NCBI RefSeq assembly: GCF_000262465.1
Contig: NZ_CM001489.1
Coordinates: 1,337,781-1,401,780 of the forward strand
Source: Frankia sp. QA3
GTDB lineage: Bacteria > Actinomycetota > Actinomycetes > Frankiales > Frankiaceae
Direction: 5' to 3'
DNA length: 64,000 nt
Shown: positions 62,487 to 64,000 of the stretch, one piece after another
Numbering within the stretch: position 1 is the stretch's first letter
Layout of the letters: every line of letters begins with the position of its first letter
Notes under the pieces: generated by a model
Told to the model about the DNA's origin: nothing
Databases searched by the model: none
Seen by the model: only the letters and a program-made list of their open reading frames with translations
Made by a program: the position numbers and the translations under genes

Positions 62487-63863
62487 GTGGCCGACCCTCT
62501 CGCTCAGCTCGACGACTACCTCGCCGCCCGCCGCCCCGAGTTCACCGACCGGCTCACCCGTCTCGTCGGGATTCCCGGAGTCAGCGCCGATCCCGCCCAC
62601 CAGCCCGACATCGGGCGCACGGCCGACCTTGCCGCGACGCTGCTGACGGACGCCGGGCTGGCCGCCCGGATCGTGCCGACTCCCGGCAATCCCGTCGTCC
62701 ACGCCGAGCACATCGCCGGTTCCGACTGCCCCACCGTCACGATCTACAACCATCTCGACGTCCAGCCCGCCGACCCCGCGCAGTGGGACAGCGAGCCGTT
62801 CCGCCTGACCATCTCCGGGGACCGCTACGTCGGTCGCGGCAGCACCGACGACAAGGGCCCCGCCCTCACCGCGCTGCAGGCAGCCCAGTACGCCATCGCC
62901 CGTGAGCTGCCGGTCAACATCGCCTTCGTCTGGGAACTGGAGGAGGAGATCGGCAGCCCCAACTTCGAGGCCTTCGTCCGCCAGGAGCTGCCGCGCCTGG
63001 CCACCGACTCCGTCCTCGTCTCCGACTCGGTCTGGATCGCCGCCGACCGGCCCGCCATCGACTACGGCCTGCGCGGCCTGGTCACCTTCGAGGTGACCCT
63101 GCAGACCGGCACCGCCGACACCCACTCCGGCCTCACCGGCGGCCCGGCCCGCAACCCGCTGGCCGAACTCGCCCAGATCGTCGCCGAATGCCTCGACCCC
63201 GCGACCGGGCGTGTCCTCATCCCCGGCTTCGCCGACGCCGTCACGGCGGTGACCGACGCCGAGATCGACAGCTTCGTCGCGTCCGGCTTCGACGTCGCCA
63301 CCTTCATGGCGACGCACGGCCTGACCTCGATGCGCACCACCGACCTCCGCTCCGTCCTCGCGCGGATCATGGCCGAACCGACGTTCGAGGTGCACGGCTT
63401 CACCGGCGGCTACACCGGCCCGGGGGTGAAGACCATCATCCCGCCGCACGCCGGCGTGAAGCTCAGTTGCCGCATCGTCCCCCACCAGGACCCGCACGCC
63501 GTGTTCGAGCTCGTCCGCGACTTCATCGAGCGCCGCCACCCCGACGCCCGCGTCGAACTCGAAGCCGCCCTGCCCGCCTACCTCGGCCCCCGCACCGGCC
63601 CGCACGCCGACGCCGCCCGCGCCGCCGTCGAGTACGCCTTCGGCGTCACCCCCGCGTTCGTCCGCGAGGGCGGCTCGATCGGCTCGGTGCTCACCATGGA
63701 CCGCTACCTGAAGGCTCCCGTGATCCTGCTCGGCCTCAGCCTGCCCAGCCACGGTTATCACGCGCCGAACGAGCACTACGACTGGAACCAGGCCGCCGGC
63801 GGCACCAAGATGTTCGCCCACTACTTCGCCCACCTGGCCGCAGGCAGGCACGAGGGCCGCTGA
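62487..63863 (+). CDS. M20-family metallopeptidase (dipeptidase-like)
   Basis: A 458-residue zinc peptidase. Metal-binding segments are visible in order: YNHLDVQPAD (about 88-97), STDDKGP (about 114-120), WELEEEIGSPNFE (about 150-162), VSDS, DTHSG (about 211-215) with the dimerisation domain around it, and SHGYHAPNE near 428-436. It resembles CNDP/dipeptidase-type M20 enzymes. A GTG at 62487 fits the start of similarity; the ribosome site is weak. Confidence 0.9.
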   Translation: MADPLAQLDDYLAARRPEFTDRLTRLVGIPGVSADPAHQPDIGRTADLAATLLTDAGLAARIVPTPGNPVVHAEHIAGSDCPTVTIYNHLDVQPADPAQWDSEPFRLTISGDRYVGRGSTDDKGPALTALQAAQYAIARELPVNIAFVWELEEEIGSPNFEAFVRQELPRLATDSVLVSDSVWIAADRPAIDYGLRGLVTFEVTLQTGTADTHSGLTGGPARNPLAELAQIVAECLDPATGRVLIPGFADAVTAVTDAEIDSFVASGFDVATFMATHGLTSMRTTDLRSVLARIMAEPTFEVHGFTGGYTGPGVKTIIPPHAGVKLSCRIVPHQDPHAVFELVRDFIERRHPDARVELEAALPAYLGPRTGPHADAARAAVEYAFGVTPAFVREGGSIGSVLTMDRYLKAPVILLGLSLPSHGYHAPNEHYDWNQAAGGTKMFAHYFAHLAAGRHEGR

Positions 63864-64000
63864 TCCGCCACGTCCGGGAGGCGGTCGTCAGGTGCGCCGA
63901 GGGCGGCCGAGGGGTGCGGGCGTATCGGTGCACGGAGTAGCGTCCGGATGAAACGTCCGGGATGTGTCGCTGGCCGGGCTGTGCGTCGGACCAGGCGGCC
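63864..64000. other. Right edge without a recognisable gene
   Basis: No open frame with credible coding character remains after the peptidase. The edge may be the leader of a gene further right. Confidence 0.4.

Overview
The window is very GC-rich DNA with many GTG and some TTG starts, tightly overlapping operons, a deazaflavin-type nitroreductase, several P450s and many short tandem repeats whose unit is often 15 or 18 bp. This fits a mycelial actinobacterium, and Frankia or a close relative is my best guess; that is inference, since no rRNA or marker gene is present.

The left 27 kb (about 1213-26844, all +) looks like one secondary-lipid or polyunsaturated-fatty-acid-like biosynthetic locus. 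A front block (1213-7573) carries a fatty acyl-AMP ligase, two soluble ferritin-like diiron enzymes of the acyl-ACP desaturase type, a hotdog thioesterase, a free-standing acyl carrier protein, a CFA-synthase-like methyltransferase and a P450. A LysR regulator, a long-chain acyl-CoA ligase, a geranylgeranyl-reductase-like flavoprotein and an SGNH hydrolase follow. The core (12591-23061) is a PfaA-like megasynthase (KS-AT-ACP-KR-DH), a stand-alone PfaC-like dehydratase protein without KS/CLF, and a PfaD-type enoyl reductase. Directly fused to this operon is a complete acetyl-CoA carboxylase (fused AccD-AccA, BCCP, biotin carboxylase), which would supply malonyl-CoA. Genes are coupled by ATGA/GTGA overlaps. 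No phosphopantetheinyl transferase is in view.

From 27 to 33.5 kb (-) lies a VOC protein and a Ugp-like ABC importer (ATPase, lipoprotein, two permeases) with a calcineurin-like phosphodiesterase inside the operon. From 33.5 to 43.2 kb is a second oxidative lipid or xenobiotic region: alpha/beta hydrolase, DUF4442-like hotdog protein and acyl-CoA dehydrogenase (-), a phthalate-dioxygenase-type reductase, a flavin monooxygenase and a P450 (+), then two divergent P450s around a 9-bp inverted repeat.

The right part (43-64 kb) is mixed: polysaccharide deacetylase lipoprotein, SnoaL-like proteins, TetR next to a divergent flavin monooxygenase, an orphan ParA-like ATPase, prephenate dehydratase, a branched-chain-type 2-oxoacid dehydrogenase operon (E1alpha-E1beta-E2), UppP, DedA, an M48 peptidase pseudogene, a deazaflavin-type reductase, an amidohydrolase, a hemerythrin protein, an NAD-dependent epimerase and an M20 peptidase. 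Gene remnants and a probable 140-bp IS200/IS605-derived mini-element occur between 44 and 57 kb. I see no rRNA, tRNA or CRISPR array.
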